A stretch of DNA of 64,000 nt from Thermomonas paludicola (GCF_024498955.1 NZ_CP093311.1:2108001-2172000), one strand, 5' to 3'. Numbered from the stretch's first letter, positions 34,044-47,018 are shown. Notes: generated by a model from the letters alone, not told the origin. A program made the numbers and translations.

Positions 34044-34763
34044 TCAGCCCAACCCGGAAGCGTTGGAATAGACGTCCTGGACGTCATCCATGTCTTCCAG
34101 CCAGCGCAGGAGTTTCTGCACCTGCTCGGCCACGTCGCCGTCCACCGGGCTGTCGTTGTCGGCGCGCATGGTCACCTCGGCAAACCCCGGCACCAGTCCC
34201 GCCGCCACCATTGCCTCCTTGACGCCCGCAAACGCCTCGGGCGAGGTCAGCACGTCGATCGCGCCATCCTCCGGATAGACCACCACATCATCGGCACCCG
34301 CCTCGATCGCGGCCTCGGTGATCGCGTCCTCGTCGGCGCCGCCCTCGTAGCTGAGCACGCCCATCTTGTGGAACATGAAGCTCACCGAGCCTTCGGTACC
34401 GAGATTGCCGCCGAACTTGCCGAACGCGTGGCGCACATCGGCCACCGTGCGCACGCGGTTGTCGGTCAGGCAGTCCACGATCACCGCCACCCCGCCCGCG
34501 CCGTATCCCTCGTAGCGGATTTCTTCATAGGTGATGCCTTCCAGCTCGCCGGTGGCCTTCTTGATCGCGCGTTCGATCACGTCCTTGGTCATGTTGACCG
34601 CAAGACCCTTGTCGATCGCCACGCGCAGGCGCGGATTGCTGGATGGGTCGCCCCCGCCGCCGCGCGCGGCCACCGAAATCTCACGAATGATCTTGGTGAA
34701 AATCTTGCCGCGCTGCGCATCTTGTGCGTTCTTGCGGGCTTCGATGGAGGGGCCACGTCCCAT
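34044..34763 (-). CDS. yebC: YebC/TACO1-family regulator
   Basis: 239 residues of the YebC family: [20 protein letters not shown] at the N-terminus, [20 protein letters not shown] and [20 protein letters not shown] in the core, an acidic C-terminal domain near [16 protein letters not shown]. Members bind DNA or act as ribosome-associated factors easing polyproline translation. Adjacent to ruvC-ruvA, the widespread gene order. The N-terminus usually reads AGHSKWANIKHRK in YebC; here the shorter [10 protein letters not shown] form is seen, as in some xanthomonads. Confidence 0.92.
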   Translation of the reverse strand: MGRGPSIEARKNAQDAQRGKIFTKIIREISVAARGGGGDPSSNPRLRVAIDKGLAVNMTKDVIERAIKKATGELEGITYEEIRYEGYGAGGVAVIVDCLTDNRVRTVADVRHAFGKFGGNLGTEGSVSFMFHKMGVLSYEGGADEDAITEAAIEAGADDVVVYPEDGAIDVLTSPEAFAGVKEAMVAAGLVPGFAEVTMRADNDSPVDGDVAEQVQKLLRWLEDMDDVQDVYSNASGLG

Positions 34764-34796
34764 TGCGGTATCCGGCGATTGAAGCGAAGCGGCGGA

Positions 34797-35450
34797 TTAT
34801 ACGGCGGACGTCTGGCTGGCGCGCTCAAACCGTCCGTCGCGCAGGAACGCGGTGGCACGCAGCACTGCCGCATCGGAAAACAGCAACCCGCTGTGACTGG
34901 CGCGCACCACCGCATGATCGGCCAGGCCAGGCACCCGGGTTTCGCGGATGGCCACGGTGCCGTCATGCTCACCGGCAAGGCGCGCCACCATGCCGCCCAG
35001 GCCGCGCGGCACGCAGCCTGCGATCGCACCAACGTGCAGGCCTGCCGGAATGCGGCCGACGCCTGCCGCAAGCAGGCTGCGGTTCTGCCCGACCAGGGCC
35101 GCGCCACCGGGAATCTTCGAGGCGATGCTGGTCGCCGCCTGGCTGCCGGCCAGCGGCGAACCCAGGCAGACGATACGACCCACGCTGCCCGCACCGGCCT
35201 GCTCTGCGGCCCGCAGGCCGAGCAGCCCACCCAGGCTGTGCGCCAGCACATGCGTGCCGGGCCGTTGCAGCAGCGCATCCGCCAGTCGTGCGACAACCGA
35301 ATCGGTGCCTTGCAACAGGCTGTAATAACCAAACAGGTCCGCTTCGAACCCCTGCCGGCGCAGACGGGTGGCCAGCCAATGCATGCTGAAGCTGCGCATC
35401 CACAACCCATGCACCAGCAGCACGCGGCCTGCCACCGGGCGGGCGCTCAT
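34797..35450 (-). CDS. Alpha/beta hydrolase
   Basis: Predicted 217 residues. LLVHGLWMRSFSMHWLATRL gives the first strand and oxyanion loop, and the nucleophile elbow is AHSLGGLLGL; late Asp and His candidates are in GEHDGTVAIRETRVPG and VRASHSGLLF. It resembles small lipase/esterase-like cytoplasmic hydrolases; substrate unknown. The start overlaps the preceding GNAT gene by four bases (ATGA), suggesting a two-gene unit. Confidence 0.8.
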   Translation of the reverse strand: MSARPVAGRVLLVHGLWMRSFSMHWLATRLRRQGFEADLFGYYSLLQGTDSVVARLADALLQRPGTHVLAHSLGGLLGLRAAEQAGAGSVGRIVCLGSPLAGSQAATSIASKIPGGAALVGQNRSLLAAGVGRIPAGLHVGAIAGCVPRGLGGMVARLAGEHDGTVAIRETRVPGLADHAVVRASHSGLLFSDAAVLRATAFLRDGRFERASQTSAV

Positions 35451-35980
35451 GCCGCGGAAGCGCTGCGCCGATACATGAATTCGCGGTCGCGCTGCGCGCC
35501 AACGATGAATTCGTATTCGCCGGCGAACGCAAAACCATAGCGCGCGTAGAAGCGCTGCGCGCCGGGGTTTTCCGACCACACGCTGAGCCACAGCGTGCGC
35601 GGGCCATCACGCAGCAGCCAGGCCATCGCCGCGTCCATCAACCGCCGCCCCACCCCGCCGTTTTGTGCCTCGCTGCGCAGGTACAACCGCTTGAGTTCGC
35701 CATCGCCAGCGCGCACGTCCGGGTGCGGCAGCCCGCATGGGCCCGCCTGGGCGTAACCAATCGCGCGCCCGCCGCGCTCTGCAATCCAGAGTGCATGGTC
35801 CGCCCGTGCCAGCAACTTGGCGTAAGCCGCCTCGGAATGACTTGCAGCAAGGAAGGCCTGCAGATCCTGCGGCGTGTAGAGATGCCCGAAGGTGTCCACG
35901 AAGGTGGCCGCGCCCAGTTCCGCCAATGCGGCGGCATCCCCGGGAACGGCGCGACGGATGGCGGAATCGACGCAGCTCAT
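35447..35980 (-). CDS. GNAT-family N-acetyltransferase
   Basis: 177 residues. Acetyl-CoA-binding region is LKRLYLRSEAQNGGVGRRLM (the usual Q/RxxGxG/A loop), preceded by HALWIAERGGRAIGYAQAG and followed by LWLSVWSENPGAQRFYARYG, a typical C-terminal strand-helix. It transfers an acetyl group from acetyl-CoA to an amine; target unknown. It lies 21 bases after aspS on the same strand and overlaps the hydrolase gene. Confidence 0.88.
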   Translation of the reverse strand: MSCVDSAIRRAVPGDAAALAELGAATFVDTFGHLYTPQDLQAFLAASHSEAAYAKLLARADHALWIAERGGRAIGYAQAGPCGLPHPDVRAGDGELKRLYLRSEAQNGGVGRRLMDAAMAWLLRDGPRTLWLSVWSENPGAQRFYARYGFAFAGEYEFIVGAQRDREFMYRRSASAA

Positions 35981-36001
35981 GCAGATCCAGGGTTGGCGGA
36001 C

Positions 36002-37768
36002 TCAGCCCGCCGCCTTCGGCCGCACCTGCACGTGCACCTCGGTCAACTGCTTCTCGGGCACTTCGCTGGGCGCGCCGGTCATCAGGCACTGCGCGGTGGT
36101 GGTCTTGGGGAAGGCGATCACGTCGCGGATCGACTCGGTGCCGGCCATCAGCGCGGCGATGCGGTCGATGCCGAAGGCGATGCCGCCGTGCGGCGGCGCG
36201 CCGTATTTGAGCGCGTCCAGCAGGAAGCCGAACTTGCCCTCGGCTTCCTCGGCGCCGATGCCAAGCAGCTCGAACACCGCCGATTGCATTGCCGAGTTGT
36301 GGATGCGGATCGATCCGCCGCCGATCTCGTTGCCGTTCAGCACCATGTCGTAACCGCGCGACACCGCGGTCTTCGCGTTCGCGCGCAGATCCTCGATGTT
36401 GTCCACCGCCGGCGCGGTGAAGGGGTGATGCAGGGCCACGTAGCGGGATTCTTCTTCGTCCCAGTCGAACATCGGGAAATCAGTGACCCACAGCGGTGCC
36501 CAACCGTCGCGCACCAGGTTGAACTCCTTGCCGGCTTTCAGGCGCACCGCGCCCATGAAGTCGGACACCTTGTTGTAGGCGCCGGCGCCGAAGAACACGA
36601 TGTCGCCCTTGCCCGCACCCACGTGCGCCAGCAGCGCGGCAAGGGCTTCCGCGGAGAAAAACTTGGCGATCGGCGAATTGACCGCGCCGCTGTCGTCCAG
36701 CTTGGCGTAGGCCAGGCCCTTGGCGCCGAACTTGGCCGCATGCGCGGCATAGTCGTCGATCTGCTTGCGCGACAGCGCCGCGCCACCAGGGATGCGCAGC
36801 GCGGCCACGCGACCGCCGGCATCGTTGGCAGCGGCGGTGAACACCGCGAATTCGCAGTCCTTCACCAGATCGGCCACATCGACCAGTTCCAGCGCGATGC
36901 GCAGGTCGGGCTTGTCGGAGCCGTAGCGCCGCATCGCCTCGGCCCAGGTCAGGCGCGGGAATTCGGCGGCAAGCGTGACGCCAGCCACCTCGTGGAACAC
37001 GTCGCGGACCATTGCCTCCACGGTGTCCTGCACGTCGCGCTCGGCCACCCAGGCGAATTCCATGTCGAGCTGGGTGAACTCCAGCTGGCGGTCGGCGCGA
37101 AGCGCTTCGTCGCGGAAGCAGCGGGCGATCTGGTAGTAGCGGTCGAAGCCCGCCATCATCAGTATCTGCTTGAACAGCTGCGGGCTTTGCGGCAGCGCGT
37201 AGAACTCGCCCGGGTGCATGCGCGCGGGGACGAGGAAGTCGCGCGCGCCCTCGGGCGTGGCCTTGGTCAGGATCGGCGTTTCAATATCCTGAAAGCTGCG
37301 CGCATCCAGCCAGTGGCGCAGCGCGCTGACCAGGCGGGTGCGAATGCGCATCTTGCGCTGCATGTCCGGGCTGCGCAGGTCCAGGTAGCGGTACTTCAAG
37401 CGAATGTCTTCGCCCGGGTTCTCGTGGTGGTGGAACGGCAGCGGCTCGGCCTTGTTCAAGACTTCGATCGTCTCGGCCACCACTTCCACTTGTCCGGTGC
37501 GGATTTTCGGATTGACGTTCTGGCGGCGACGCACGGTGCCGGTGATGCGCAGGCAATCCTCGTAGCCAACGCTGGCGGCGACGGCCAACATGGCGGCATT
37601 GCCCGCCGCGTCCGCCGGTTCGGCTACCGCTTGCACGATGCCTTCGTGGTCGCGCAGGTCGATGAACACGATCTGGCCCATGTCGCGGGCCACATCGGCC
37701 CAACCGCACAGGGTGACAGTCTGGCCAATCAACGTGTCGTCGATCAGGCCGCAGAAATGGGTACGCAT
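36002..37768 (-). CDS. aspS: Aspartyl-tRNA synthetase
   Basis: Predicted 588-residue class II synthetase charging tRNA-Asp. N-terminal OB-fold anticodon domain ([34 protein letters not shown]), motif 1 and 2 region ([20 protein letters not shown]), the bacterial GAD insert, and motif 3 in [15 protein letters not shown] near the C-terminus. Length matches bacterial AspRS. The ATG at 37768 is used rather than GTG at 37774. Followed by fmdB-like gene upstream on the same strand. Confidence 0.96.
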   Translation of the reverse strand: MRTHFCGLIDDTLIGQTVTLCGWADVARDMGQIVFIDLRDHEGIVQAVAEPADAAGNAAMLAVAASVGYEDCLRITGTVRRRQNVNPKIRTGQVEVVAETIEVLNKAEPLPFHHHENPGEDIRLKYRYLDLRSPDMQRKMRIRTRLVSALRHWLDARSFQDIETPILTKATPEGARDFLVPARMHPGEFYALPQSPQLFKQILMMAGFDRYYQIARCFRDEALRADRQLEFTQLDMEFAWVAERDVQDTVEAMVRDVFHEVAGVTLAAEFPRLTWAEAMRRYGSDKPDLRIALELVDVADLVKDCEFAVFTAAANDAGGRVAALRIPGGAALSRKQIDDYAAHAAKFGAKGLAYAKLDDSGAVNSPIAKFFSAEALAALLAHVGAGKGDIVFFGAGAYNKVSDFMGAVRLKAGKEFNLVRDGWAPLWVTDFPMFDWDEEESRYVALHHPFTAPAVDNIEDLRANAKTAVSRGYDMVLNGNEIGGGSIRIHNSAMQSAVFELLGIGAEEAEGKFGFLLDALKYGAPPHGGIAFGIDRIAALMAGTESIRDVIAFPKTTTAQCLMTGAPSEVPEKQLTEVHVQVRPKAAG

Positions 37769-37853
37769 GGACACTCCGGAACGCGAATGGCGCAGGCGTC
37801 GCGCCCGCGCGTAGCCGGCTATTTTAGCCGATGCGCCGGCGTTGCCCGCAGGA

Positions 37854-38183
37854 TCAGTCTGCGCTGGCTGCCGGCTTGCTTGCCGTCGGCTTGCTGTCTG
37901 CCGCAGGCCTGGCTTCGGGCTTGCTTTCCGGCTTGGCCGCGGACGCCGGCTCCGCAGGCTTGGCCGCGTCGCCGGCGAGGTTGCGCTTCTTGTCGCCGTC
38001 TTTCTTGAAATCGGTTTCGTACCAGCCGCTGCCGGACAGGCGGAACTGCGGCGCGGTCAGTTGGCGATGCACCTGCCCCTCGGCGCCACAGGTCGGGCAG
38101 GCCGTCGGGTCGGTGTCGGACAATTTTTGCAGGCGGTCGAATTGATGCCCGCAGGCATGGCAGGCGAAGGCGTAAATAGGCAT
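37854..38183 (-). CDS. FmdB-family zinc-ribbon protein
   Basis: 109 residues. The N-terminus is the FmdB/Zn-ribbon regulatory domain with two CxxC pairs ([29 protein letters not shown]), followed by [20 protein letters not shown] and a long Ala/Pro/Lys/Ser-rich tail. Role in the cell unknown. It is upstream of aspS on the same strand, the usual location in xanthomonads and other gammaproteobacteria. Confidence 0.88.
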   Translation of the reverse strand: MPIYAFACHACGHQFDRLQKLSDTDPTACPTCGAEGQVHRQLTAPQFRLSGSGWYETDFKKDGDKKRNLAGDAAKPAEPASAAKPESKPEARPAADSKPTASKPAASAD

Positions 38184-38261
38184 GTCGGGATCACACTGCG
38201 AATGGCGTTGGGGATGTTGCGGCGGCAGGGCGCGGTTTCAAGTGGGCTGCTGAACGAGCGA

Positions 38262-40103
38262 TCAGCCGTACAGCGCCAGCAATTCGGCTTCGGCCTGCTC
38301 AAGCTCCGCACGCAGCTGCATTTGCTGGCGTCCAAGGTCCGCGACCCGGCCGGCATCGGCATACACCGCCGGGTCTGCCGCCAGCGCGACGCATTCGGCC
38401 AGTTTTTCCTCCAGCCGCGCCACCCGGGTTTCCGCCTTTTGCAGTTTGTGCGGGTTGGGCTTCGCAGGCTGCTTGGCCGGCGCAGGCGCTGGTGCAGCCT
38501 TCGGCACCGGCGTCTTCGGATTATCGCTGCCGGGTCGCGAGCGCAGCCAGGCCGCGTATTCGTCCAGATCGCCATCGAACGCCTCGACCTTGCCACCCGC
38601 CACGCGCCAATAGTTGTCGCAGACCAAACCGATCAAATGGCGATCATGGCTGACCATCACGATGGCGCCATCGAAATCGCTCAGCGCCTCGGCCAAGGCT
38701 TCGCGCATGTCGAGATCAAGGTGGTTGGTCGGTTCATCGAGCAGCAGCACGTTCGGGCGGCGCCAGGCCAGCAGCGCCAGCGCCAGGCGCGCCTTCTCGC
38801 CACCGCTGAAGGTGTCGATGACTTCGAACGCGCGGTCGCCGGGGAAATTCCAGCGCCCGAGAAAATCGCGCAATTCCTGGTTGGCCACGTCTGGCGCGAG
38901 CTTGCGCAGGTGGTCCAGCGGGGTACTGCCAAACTGCAGCGACTCCACCGTGTGCTGCGCGAAGTAGCCGATGCGCAGGTCGGGATGCGCCTTGCGCTCC
39001 CCTTGCAGCGGCGCCAACTCGCCCACCAGCGTTTTCACCAGCGTCGATTTGCCGGCGCCATTGGGGCCGAGCAGGCCGATGCGGTCGCCGGCTTCGAGGC
39101 CGAAATTGACGTTGCGCAGGATCACCGCGTCATCGCCGTAACCGGCTTCCACGTCATGCAGCGACAGCAGCGAATTCGGCAACCGCAGCGGCTCCGGCAG
39201 GGTGATGTGCAGCGAGCGTTCGGCGCGCACCGCTTCGGTGCCGGCGAGTTTGGCCAATCGCTTCATCCGCGACTGCGCCTGCCTGGCCTTGCTGGCCTTG
39301 GCCTTGAAGCGGTCGATGAAGCTTTGCAGGTGCGCGCGTTCGGCCTGTTCCTTGTCGTGCGCGATCTGCTGCTGGCGCAGGTGCTCGGCGCGCTGGCGCT
39401 CGAAGTCGGTGTAATTGCCGGCGTACAGCTTCGCCTTGCCCTCGTGCAGATGCAGGATGTGGGTGGTGACGTTGTCGAGGAATTCGCGGTCGTGGCTGAT
39501 CACCAGCAGGGTGCCGTCGTAACGCTTGAGCCATTCCTCCATCCACACCACGGCGTCGAGGTCGAGATGGTTGGTGGGCTCGTCGAGCAACAGCAGGTCG
39601 CTGGGGGTCATCAGCGCGCGCGCCACGTTCAGGCGCACCCGCCAGCCGCCGGAAAAATCCGCGACCGGCTTTTCATGGGTGTCCGCGGAAAACCCCAGAC
39701 CATGCAACAGGCGGCCGGCGCGCGCGCTGCCGTCATAGCCGTTCAATTCTTCCAACCGGTGATGCGCTTCGGCAACGGCTTCCCAATCTTCGGCGGCGAA
39801 TGCATTGGCTTCGGCCTGCACGGCCGCATGCACGGCGGCATCGCCGGACAACACGAAGTCGATGGCGGGGTCGGGCAGGTGCGGCGTTTCCTGCGCCACC
39901 GACGCGATGCGCGCCTTGCCGGGCAGGTCGAGGTCGCCCTTGTCGGCTTCAACCTCACCCATCAAGGCGGCAAACAGACTGGATTTGCCCGCACCGTTGC
40001 GACCAATCACGCCCACCCGCCAGCCGGCGTGCAGGGTCAGGTCAACATCGGACAGGAGCAGGCGTTCGCCGCGGCGGAGGGCGAAATTGCGGAAGGAAAT
40101 CAT
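38262..40103 (-). CDS. ABC-F family ATPase (YheS type)
   Basis: Predicted 613 residues with two ABC domains and no membrane segments. First domain: Walker A IGRNGAGKSSLFAAL, signature FSGGWRVRLNVARAL, LLLLDEPTNHLDL. Linker with AHDKEQAERAHLQSFI. Second domain: GPNGAGKSTLVKTL, FSGGEKARLALALL and VLLLDEPTNHLDLD, then a coiled-coil C-terminus (LQKAETRVARLEEKLAECV). ABC-F proteins bind the ribosomal E site and ease stalled translation; order and tail favour YheS over Uup or EttA. The ATG at 40103 is preferred. Divergent from the TonB-dependent receptor. Confidence 0.9.
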   Translation of the reverse strand: MISFRNFALRRGERLLLSDVDLTLHAGWRVGVIGRNGAGKSSLFAALMGEVEADKGDLDLPGKARIASVAQETPHLPDPAIDFVLSGDAAVHAAVQAEANAFAAEDWEAVAEAHHRLEELNGYDGSARAGRLLHGLGFSADTHEKPVADFSGGWRVRLNVARALMTPSDLLLLDEPTNHLDLDAVVWMEEWLKRYDGTLLVISHDREFLDNVTTHILHLHEGKAKLYAGNYTDFERQRAEHLRQQQIAHDKEQAERAHLQSFIDRFKAKASKARQAQSRMKRLAKLAGTEAVRAERSLHITLPEPLRLPNSLLSLHDVEAGYGDDAVILRNVNFGLEAGDRIGLLGPNGAGKSTLVKTLVGELAPLQGERKAHPDLRIGYFAQHTVESLQFGSTPLDHLRKLAPDVANQELRDFLGRWNFPGDRAFEVIDTFSGGEKARLALALLAWRRPNVLLLDEPTNHLDLDMREALAEALSDFDGAIVMVSHDRHLIGLVCDNYWRVAGGKVEAFDGDLDEYAAWLRSRPGSDNPKTPVPKAAPAPAPAKQPAKPNPHKLQKAETRVARLEEKLAECVALAADPAVYADAGRVADLGRQQMQLRAELEQAEAELLALYG

Positions 40104-40205
40104 TGCCGGAGATTTTACCGGCAAAGCGGCCCAACGCCGGTGTACCGGCACAAATTCCAAACTTTAGCGCATGTTTCCATGCCCGGCGCGGGTTTGTATC
40201 ACAGT

Positions 40206-40222
40206 TAAACCGGTGTTAAACA
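40206..40222. promoter_or_regulatory. Direct repeat resembling a PhoP box
   Basis: On the minus strand TGTTTA-ACACC-GGTTTA fits the (T/G)GTTTA-N5-(T/G)GTTTA arrangement of PhoP binding sites, two half-sites one helical turn apart. It lies about 33 bases upstream of the receptor start and about 100 bases upstream of the ABC-F gene start. No matching -10 at the usual distance is clear. Confidence 0.35.
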
Positions 40223-40255
40223 GCATGGGCAGTCACGACTCTTTGGAGGATACCC

Positions 40256-42637
40256 ATGCCCCGCCTGACCCGACTTGCGCTTGCCATTGGCGCGCTGTGG
40301 ATCGCCAGCCCAGCCCTGGCGCAGCAATCCGGCAAGGATGCCCGCACCCTCGATACCCTGATCGTCACCGGCACCCGCGTCACTGACCGCACGGTCGCGG
40401 AGTCGCAGTCGCCGATCGACATCATCACCCCGGAAGTGCTGGAAGCCACCGGCACCACCGAACTGGCCACCGCGCTGGCGCGCGCCCTGCCCTCGCTCAA
40501 CTTCCCGCGCCCGGCCATGGCCGATGGCACCAGTGGCGTGCGCCCGGCGCAGCTGCGCGGGCTGGCGCCGGACCAGGTGCTGATCCTGGTCAACGGCAAG
40601 CGGCGGCATATCTCGGCGCTGGTGAACGTCAACGGCACCATCGGCCGCGGTTCCTCGGCGGTGGACCTGAACACCATTCCGATGGCCGCCATCGAACGGG
40701 TGGAAGTGCTGCGTGACGGTGCGTCCGCGCAGTACGGGTCGGATGCGATCGCCGGCGTGGTCAACCTCGTCCTGAAGGGCTCGGGCGACGGCGGCAGCAT
40801 CGCCCTCGGCGGCGGCCAGTATTCAAAGGGCGACGGCACGCAGTGGCAGCTCTCGGGCGACGGCGGCCTCGGCTTCGGCGGCGATGCCGGCAGTCTGCAC
40901 CTGGCCGCGCAGCTGGGTCACCAAGACATCACCAATCGTTCCGGCCCCTATCAGGGCGCATCGCCCAATACCGGCAACTTCCCGGGGGTGGGTGAGAAGG
41001 CATTCGTCATGGGTGACCCGGACGTGCGCCAGGCCGCGCTGTCGGCCAACGCAAGTTTCAAGCTCAGCGACAACGCCAGCCTGTACGCCACGCTGATGGG
41101 CAGCAACCGCGACATCGATTCGTTCGCGTTCTACCGCTCCAGGAACCACAGCGGCCAAGGCGTCCTGCTGGCGCAGGTGTACCCGAACGGCTATGTCCCG
41201 CAGATCAACCAGTATTCGCGCGACAGAAGTGTCGTGCTGGGCGCCAAAGGCACCAGCGACAGCGACTGGAACTGGGACATCAGCTACAACTACGGCAGCA
41301 ACCATCTGGATTTCCGCACCCAGAACACCATCAATTACGCACTGGGCGTCACCAGCCCGCGCAGCTTCTACGATGGCGCGCTGGAATACACCCAGCAGGT
41401 GATCAACGCCGACTTCTCCAAGGCCGTCGGCATCGGGCTTGAATACCCGGCCACGCTCTCGCTGGGCGCGGAATACCGCAACGAAAACTGGAAACAGGGC
41501 GCAGGCGAGCCGAACTCCTATTTCGGCAGTGGCGCACAGGGCTTCGCCGGCTTCACGCCGCGCAACGCGGGCAGCTACGATCGCCACAATTACGCCGTGT
41601 ACGCCGGCCTGGAAGCCGACCTGACCGACAAGTTCTCCGGCGGCATCGCGGGGCGCCATGAGGACTATTCGGACTTCGGCAGCCAGTTCTCCGGCAAGCT
41701 GTCCGGGCGCTATGCCTTCAGCGAGTCGGCAGCCCTGCGCGGCACCGTGGCCTCCGGCTTCCGCGCGCCGTCGCTGGCGCAGCAGCACTATCAGGCCGTC
41801 ACCACCAACATCAACAACGGCGTCGCCTATGAAACTGGCACGTTCCCGGCTGCAGGCGCGGCCGCACAGGCACTGGGCGCGGAGCCGCTGAAGGCGGAAA
41901 CATCGCTTTCCTACAGCCTTGGGCTGGTGTTGCAGCCGGCCGAGCGCGTGTATCTGACCATCGATGCCTACCAGATCAGCATCGACGACCGCATCGTGCT
42001 CTCGTCCAACCTCAACATCGCCAACAACGCGGCGGCGCAGGCGCTGCTGGCCAGCCTTGGCATCACCAACGTCACCAGCGCGCGCTACTTCAACAACGCC
42101 ATCGACACCCGCACCCAGGGCATCGACGTGGTCGGCACCTGGAACGTGCCGCTTGCGGCCAGCAGTCTCAACCTGACCGCCAGCTACAACTACAACACGA
42201 CCAAGGTCACCCGCATCGCGCCCAATCCGGTCGCGCTGACGGCATTGGGCGCCAACCTGGAGCGCATGGGGCGCGACGAGCGCGGGCGCATCGAGGAAGG
42301 CTTCCCGCGCGACAAGCTCGCCGTCACCGCCAACTGGACGCTGGATCGCTGGGACTTCAACGCCGGCGCAACGCGCTACGGCAGTTTCATCACCCGCCAT
42401 GCCAGCAACCCGGCGCAGGATCAGACGTTCGATGCCAAGTGGGTGCTGGATGTCTCAGCCAGCTTCCGTCCCGCGCAGCACTGGGCGCTCACCGTGGGCG
42501 TCGATAATGCACTGAACGAATATCCGGAACAGACGATTTACGCCAACTCCACTTACGGCATGCTGCCCTACAGCCTGCAGTCGCCGTTCGGCTTCAACGG
42601 CGCCTACCTGTATGGCCGCGCGTCTTACACGTGGTGA
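40256..42637 (+). CDS. TonB-dependent outer-membrane receptor
   Basis: 793 residues with a signal peptide (MPRLTRLALAIGALWIASPALA), a TonB-box-like segment (LDTLIVTGTRVTD), a plug domain (about 40-165; LPSLNFPRPAMADGTSG, VLILVNGKRRHISALVNVNG, VEVLRDGASAQYGSDAIAGV) and a 22-strand barrel ending in ASYTW with the terminal aromatic. It takes up an unknown ligand across the outer membrane with energy from TonB. A GGAGG ribosome site is six bases before the ATG. Nothing nearby indicates the substrate. Confidence 0.94.
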   Translation: MPRLTRLALAIGALWIASPALAQQSGKDARTLDTLIVTGTRVTDRTVAESQSPIDIITPEVLEATGTTELATALARALPSLNFPRPAMADGTSGVRPAQLRGLAPDQVLILVNGKRRHISALVNVNGTIGRGSSAVDLNTIPMAAIERVEVLRDGASAQYGSDAIAGVVNLVLKGSGDGGSIALGGGQYSKGDGTQWQLSGDGGLGFGGDAGSLHLAAQLGHQDITNRSGPYQGASPNTGNFPGVGEKAFVMGDPDVRQAALSANASFKLSDNASLYATLMGSNRDIDSFAFYRSRNHSGQGVLLAQVYPNGYVPQINQYSRDRSVVLGAKGTSDSDWNWDISYNYGSNHLDFRTQNTINYALGVTSPRSFYDGALEYTQQVINADFSKAVGIGLEYPATLSLGAEYRNENWKQGAGEPNSYFGSGAQGFAGFTPRNAGSYDRHNYAVYAGLEADLTDKFSGGIAGRHEDYSDFGSQFSGKLSGRYAFSESAALRGTVASGFRAPSLAQQHYQAVTTNINNGVAYETGTFPAAGAAAQALGAEPLKAETSLSYSLGLVLQPAERVYLTIDAYQISIDDRIVLSSNLNIANNAAAQALLASLGITNVTSARYFNNAIDTRTQGIDVVGTWNVPLAASSLNLTASYNYNTTKVTRIAPNPVALTALGANLERMGRDERGRIEEGFPRDKLAVTANWTLDRWDFNAGATRYGSFITRHASNPAQDQTFDAKWVLDVSASFRPAQHWALTVGVDNALNEYPEQTIYANSTYGMLPYSLQSPFGFNGAYLYGRASYTW

Positions 42638-42665
42638 GCTGAATCCGCGTCCATCGCCCTGCCAA

Positions 42666-42694
42666 CGCCTCGGCTTTGCCGGGGCGTTTTCGTT
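42666..42694 (+). terminator. Terminator after the TonB-dependent receptor
   Basis: ACGCCTCGGC and GCCGGGGCGT form a ten-pair stem with one T-G pair, loop TTT, followed by TTTTCG. Lies 28 bases past the receptor stop. Confidence 0.75.
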
Positions 42695-42749
42695 CATGGA
42701 CAGTGAACCGTGCATGCGATGATCGAAGCATCGCCTCAACGAGCCCGCC

Positions 42750-44408
42750 ATGCCGCACCACACCTCGCTGATCACCCTGCTGTGCCTCGGCTTCGTGCTG
42801 GCGTTCCTGTTCGGCATGCTGGCGCAGCGTTTCCGGCTGTCGCCGCTGGCCGGCTACCTGCTGGCCGGCGTGGTGGCGGGCCCGTTCACGCCCGGCTTCG
42901 TGGGCGACCAGACGCTGGCGCCGCAGCTGGCGGAGGTTGGCGTGATCCTGCTGATGTTCGGCGTCGGCCTGCACTTCTCGCTGAAAGACCTGATGCAGGT
43001 CCGCAGCGTCGCGGCCCCGGGAGCACTGCTGCGCATCGTGCTGATGACGACGCTGGGCTGGGCCGTTGGCCGGCTCTTCGGCTGGGACGATGGCACCGGG
43101 ATCGTGTTTGGCCTGTCGCTGTCGGTTGCCAGTACCGTGGTGCTGCTGCGCACGCTGGAAGACCATCAGCTGCTGGACTCGCGCCTGGGCCAGGTCACCA
43201 TCGGCTGGGTGGTGGTGGAGGACATCGCGATGGTACTGGCGCTGGTGCTGCTGCCGCCACTGGCCAGCAGCCTGCATGGCGAACAGGCCACGCCGCTGGC
43301 GCCGATGATCTTCAAGACATTCCTGAAAATCGGCCTGTTCGTGGCATTCATGCTGGTGGTGGGCCGGCGGGTGATTCCGTGGCTCCTGGAGCGGGTTGCC
43401 GGCACCGGATCGCGCGAGTTGTTCACCCTGTGCGTGCTGGCCATCGCCATGGGGGTTGCCTTCGGCGCCGCGGCGATGTTCGGGGTGTCGTTCGCGCTGG
43501 GCGCGTTTTTTGCCGGCATGCTGCTCAACGAATCGGAGTTCTCGCACAAGGCCGCCAACGATTCGCTGCCGATGCGCGACGCGTTCGCGGTGCTGTTCTT
43601 CGTGTCGGTCGGGATGCTGTTCGACCCCTCGATCCTGATCGAACAACCGGCGCAGGTGCTGCTCACCTTCACCTTGATCGTCGCGGTCAAATGGCTGGTG
43701 ACTTGGGCCAGCCTGCGCGCGCTGGGCGAGCGCCCCGATGACGCCAGCCTGGCGGCCGCCACGCTGGCGCAGATCGGCGAGTTCTCGTTCATCGTGATCG
43801 GCCTGGCCGCGTCCCTGAAGTTGATGCTGCCAAGCGTGCGCGACCTGGTGCTGGCCGGCGCCCTGCTGTCGATCATCGCCAATCCGTTCCTGGTGGCGCT
43901 GCTGGCCGCACGCATCAAACGCCGCAGGCAGCTCGCGGGGGGAGACGCGCAGAACGGACTCCAGCAATTGGCCGGCCACACCATCGTGATCGGCTACGGT
44001 CGCGTTGGCCGCGACCTGCTGCGCCTGCTGCGCGAGCGCGGGGTGCCGGTGGCCCTGGTGGATGAAGACATCGATCGCGTGATCCAGGCCCGCGCCGACG
44101 GCATTCCGGCCGTGCGCGGCAACGCGGTCTTGCCGCAGGTGCTGGCCGGCGCGCGTCCGGAAGTGGCCAAGCTGGCCATCCTCGCCATCCCGCGGGCGCT
44201 GGAGGGCGGCGAGGTCATTGCGCAACTGCGTGCCATCAATCCCGACATCACGGTGCTGGCCCGCGCGCACAGCGAGGGCGAGGTGAAGCATTTGCTCGCG
44301 CACGGCGCCGATGCCGCCGTACTGGCCGAACGCGAACTGGCGCACTCGCTGACCGACATGGTGATGGCCACGCCGCCATACCGTGCGCCTCGCGCGCCCG
44401 CGAGCTAG
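42750..44408 (+). CDS. Kef/YbaL-type cation:proton antiporter
   Basis: 552 residues. About twelve membrane segments of the CPA2 family (GFVLAFLFGMLAQRFRLSPL; LSLSVASTVVLLRTLEDHQ; GAFFAGMLLNESEFSHKAA) followed by a cytoplasmic Rossmann/TrkA-N domain (about 412-530; IVIGYGRVGRDLLRLL, VPVALVDEDIDRV). This is the layout of YbaL/KefB potassium:proton antiporters gated by nucleotide binding. It exports K+ in exchange for protons. The full RCK_C domain is not evident. Its own promoter region lies in 42695-42749. Confidence 0.9.
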   Translation: MPHHTSLITLLCLGFVLAFLFGMLAQRFRLSPLAGYLLAGVVAGPFTPGFVGDQTLAPQLAEVGVILLMFGVGLHFSLKDLMQVRSVAAPGALLRIVLMTTLGWAVGRLFGWDDGTGIVFGLSLSVASTVVLLRTLEDHQLLDSRLGQVTIGWVVVEDIAMVLALVLLPPLASSLHGEQATPLAPMIFKTFLKIGLFVAFMLVVGRRVIPWLLERVAGTGSRELFTLCVLAIAMGVAFGAAAMFGVSFALGAFFAGMLLNESEFSHKAANDSLPMRDAFAVLFFVSVGMLFDPSILIEQPAQVLLTFTLIVAVKWLVTWASLRALGERPDDASLAAATLAQIGEFSFIVIGLAASLKLMLPSVRDLVLAGALLSIIANPFLVALLAARIKRRRQLAGGDAQNGLQQLAGHTIVIGYGRVGRDLLRLLRERGVPVALVDEDIDRVIQARADGIPAVRGNAVLPQVLAGARPEVAKLAILAIPRALEGGEVIAQLRAINPDITVLARAHSEGEVKHLLAHGADAAVLAERELAHSLTDMVMATPPYRAPRAPAS

Positions 44409-44435
44409 CCGGCGCGCGAGGGGACGCGCAGGCGC

Positions 44436-47018
<2,583 letters not shown>

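Noticed and set aside
40256..42637. Assignment of the TonB-dependent receptor to siderophore or vitamin B12 uptake
   Set aside because: No transport, biosynthesis or Fur-box context next to it; barrel and plug motifs alone do not fix the ligand.
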